Shown here: piece by piece, positions 7,415 through 8,132 of the stretch
Position numbering within the stretch: the stretch's first letter is position 1
Layout: each line of letters opens with the position of its first letter
Origin: Clostridiales bacterium
GTDB taxonomy: Bacteria > Bacillota > Clostridia > Lachnospirales > Lachnospiraceae
Assembly (NCBI GenBank): GCA_021203115.1
Contig: JAJQBV010000051.1
Span: 1,744-9,875, forward strand
Direction of reading: 5' to 3'
DNA length: 8,132 nucleotides
Translations under genes and position numbers: made by a program
Notes under the pieces: generated by a model
Told to the model about the DNA's origin: nothing
Database searches by the model: none
The model's input: only the letters and a program-made list of their open reading frames with translations

Positions 7415-7426
7415 GTTATCTCTCCC
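7404..7426. other. Imperfect hairpin spanning two convergent stop codons
   Basis: GGGAGA (7404-7409) pairs with TCTCCC (7421-7426). After a single A/C mismatch, ATA (7411-7413) pairs with TAT (7417-7419) around a three-base loop. The structure covers the stop codons of both convergent genes. No T-tract follows on either strand, so it is not a standard intrinsic terminator, and chance is possible. Confidence 0.3.
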
Positions 7427-8132
7427 AACGGCCGGATGCGCCGCATGGCAGTACAAGGCTGCTTGCGGTGACGGGCAGTCCGATTTCCTCTGCGGTGACG
7501 GTGCCGCCGTACGGCCGCATTTCGGTGCCGAGCATGTAGGCGAGGACTGCCGGCTGCAGGCCGGTGGTATAGGAGTTGATGAGGAAAAAGAGAGGATCAT
7601 CGGACAGGAGCCGGGTGCACAGTTTTACCAGCGGATAGATGCAGTCCTCGATTTTCCAGATTTCTCCCTTGGGGCCGCGGCCGTAGGAGGGAGGATCCAT
7701 GATGACAGCGTCGTAGCGGTTTCCGCGGCGGATTTTCCGTTCCACGAACTTGACGCAGTCGTCCACGAGCCAGCGGATGGGGGCATCCGCCAGGCGGGAG
7801 GAGGCTGCGTTTTCTTTTGCCCACTGGACCATGCCTTTGGAGGCGTCCACATGGGTCACGGCGGCTCCGGCCGCAGCGGCGGCGAGCGTTGCACCGCCGG
7901 TGTAGGCGAAGAGATTTAAGACCCGGACCTGCCTGCCTGCCTTTCGGATTTTTTCGGAGAACCAGACCCAGTTTGCGGCCTGTTCCGGGAAAAGGCCGGT
8001 GTGCTTGAAGCTGAACGGTTTCAGGTTGAAGGTCAGGCCGAGAGCGGGATATCGGTTGCTCAACTGATGCGGAAGGTCAAAACTCTCCCTGTCTCCGCCG
8101 CCCGGTTTGGTGCGGTGATAGTGCGCGTGCGG
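7416..8132 (-). CDS. Class I SAM-dependent methyltransferase, RlmI/RlmK-like, 5'-truncated
   Basis: The minus-strand frame runs from the stop at 7416-7418 to the right edge without interruption, so the true start lies outside the window; a TTG at 8061-8063 is only an internal leucine codon. The 238 visible residues begin with YHRTKPGGG (5-13), a family signature, followed by LTFNLKP (33-39) and FKHTGLFPEQAANW (42-55). The SAM-binding motif I is VLNLFAYTGGATLAAAAAGA (71-90) with the acidic VDAS at 95-98, and motif IV is DPPSYGRGPKGE (146-157). These match the Rossmann-fold methyltransferases related to 23S rRNA methylases RlmI and RlmK; the N-terminal PUA domain of RlmI, if any, cannot be seen here. 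Family members of this short type are about 280-300 residues, so some 40-60 are missing. It is probably an RNA-modifying housekeeping enzyme, but the substrate is inferred only from homology. It is unrelated in function to the convergent operon. Confidence 0.9.
   Translation of the reverse strand, partial: PHAHYHRTKPGGGDRESFDLPHQLSNRYPALGLTFNLKPFSFKHTGLFPEQAANWVWFSEKIRKAGRQVRVLNLFAYTGGATLAAAAAGAAVTHVDASKGMVQWAKENAASSRLADAPIRWLVDDCVKFVERKIRRGNRYDAVIMDPPSYGRGPKGEIWKIEDCIYPLVKLCTRLLSDDPLFFLINSYTTGLQPAVLAYMLGTEMRPYGGTVTAEEIGLPVTASSLVLPCGASGRWER

Noticed and set aside
7453..7501. Direct repeat of TGCGGTGACGG within the methyltransferase gene
   Set aside because: Only two short copies exist, each encoding a Val-Thr-Ala segment; this is best explained by coincidental codon use.
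8061..8063. TTG as the start of the methyltransferase
   Set aside because: Family-conserved sequence (YHRTKPGGG) continues upstream in the same frame to the window edge, so this is an internal leucine codon.

Overview
The window looks like a moderately GC-rich (mid-50s percent by eye) anaerobic Firmicute of the Clostridia, perhaps Lachnospiraceae-like. The evidence is a pair of 2-hydroxyacyl-CoA dehydratase/activase genes, a YesM/YesN-type two-component system, tightly overlapping genes and strong AGGAG-type ribosome binding sites. The species cannot be named from the sequence.

Region 1 (1-2638, + strand) is an oxygen-sensitive radical-enzyme module. The left edge cuts into a 2-hydroxyacyl-CoA dehydratase-family (HgdB/FldC/BcrC-like) subunit. 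A 4-base ATGA overlap leads to a second dehydratase-family subunit, which is joined in the same frame to a complete ASKHA-type activator ATPase (HgdC-like). The activase half has its own near-perfect Shine-Dalgarno sequence and ATG at 1850, so it may also be made as a separate 262-residue protein. This fusion with a preserved internal start is the most unusual feature of the window. The substrate is unknown: no CoA-transferase or other pathway gene is visible.

Region 2 (2683-7414, + strand) is a compact sensory operon: a family 1 extracellular sugar-type solute-binding protein held by an N-terminal transmembrane helix, a YesM-type sensor histidine kinase, and a YesN-type response regulator with an AraC DNA-binding domain. 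The genes overlap or nearly touch. No transporter permease or ATPase lies between them, so the binding protein may act as a receptor for the kinase (a three-component system) rather than only as a transporter part. A 44-base gap with no visible terminator separates this operon from region 1, so co-transcription is possible.

Region 3 (7416-8132, - strand) is a SAM-dependent methyltransferase of the RlmI/RlmK-like type, cut by the right edge. It converges on the response regulator, with a single base between the two stop codons, and a short imperfect hairpin covers both stops. No RNA genes, CRISPR arrays, insertion sequences or long repeats were seen, and no stretch over 300 bases lacks a gene.
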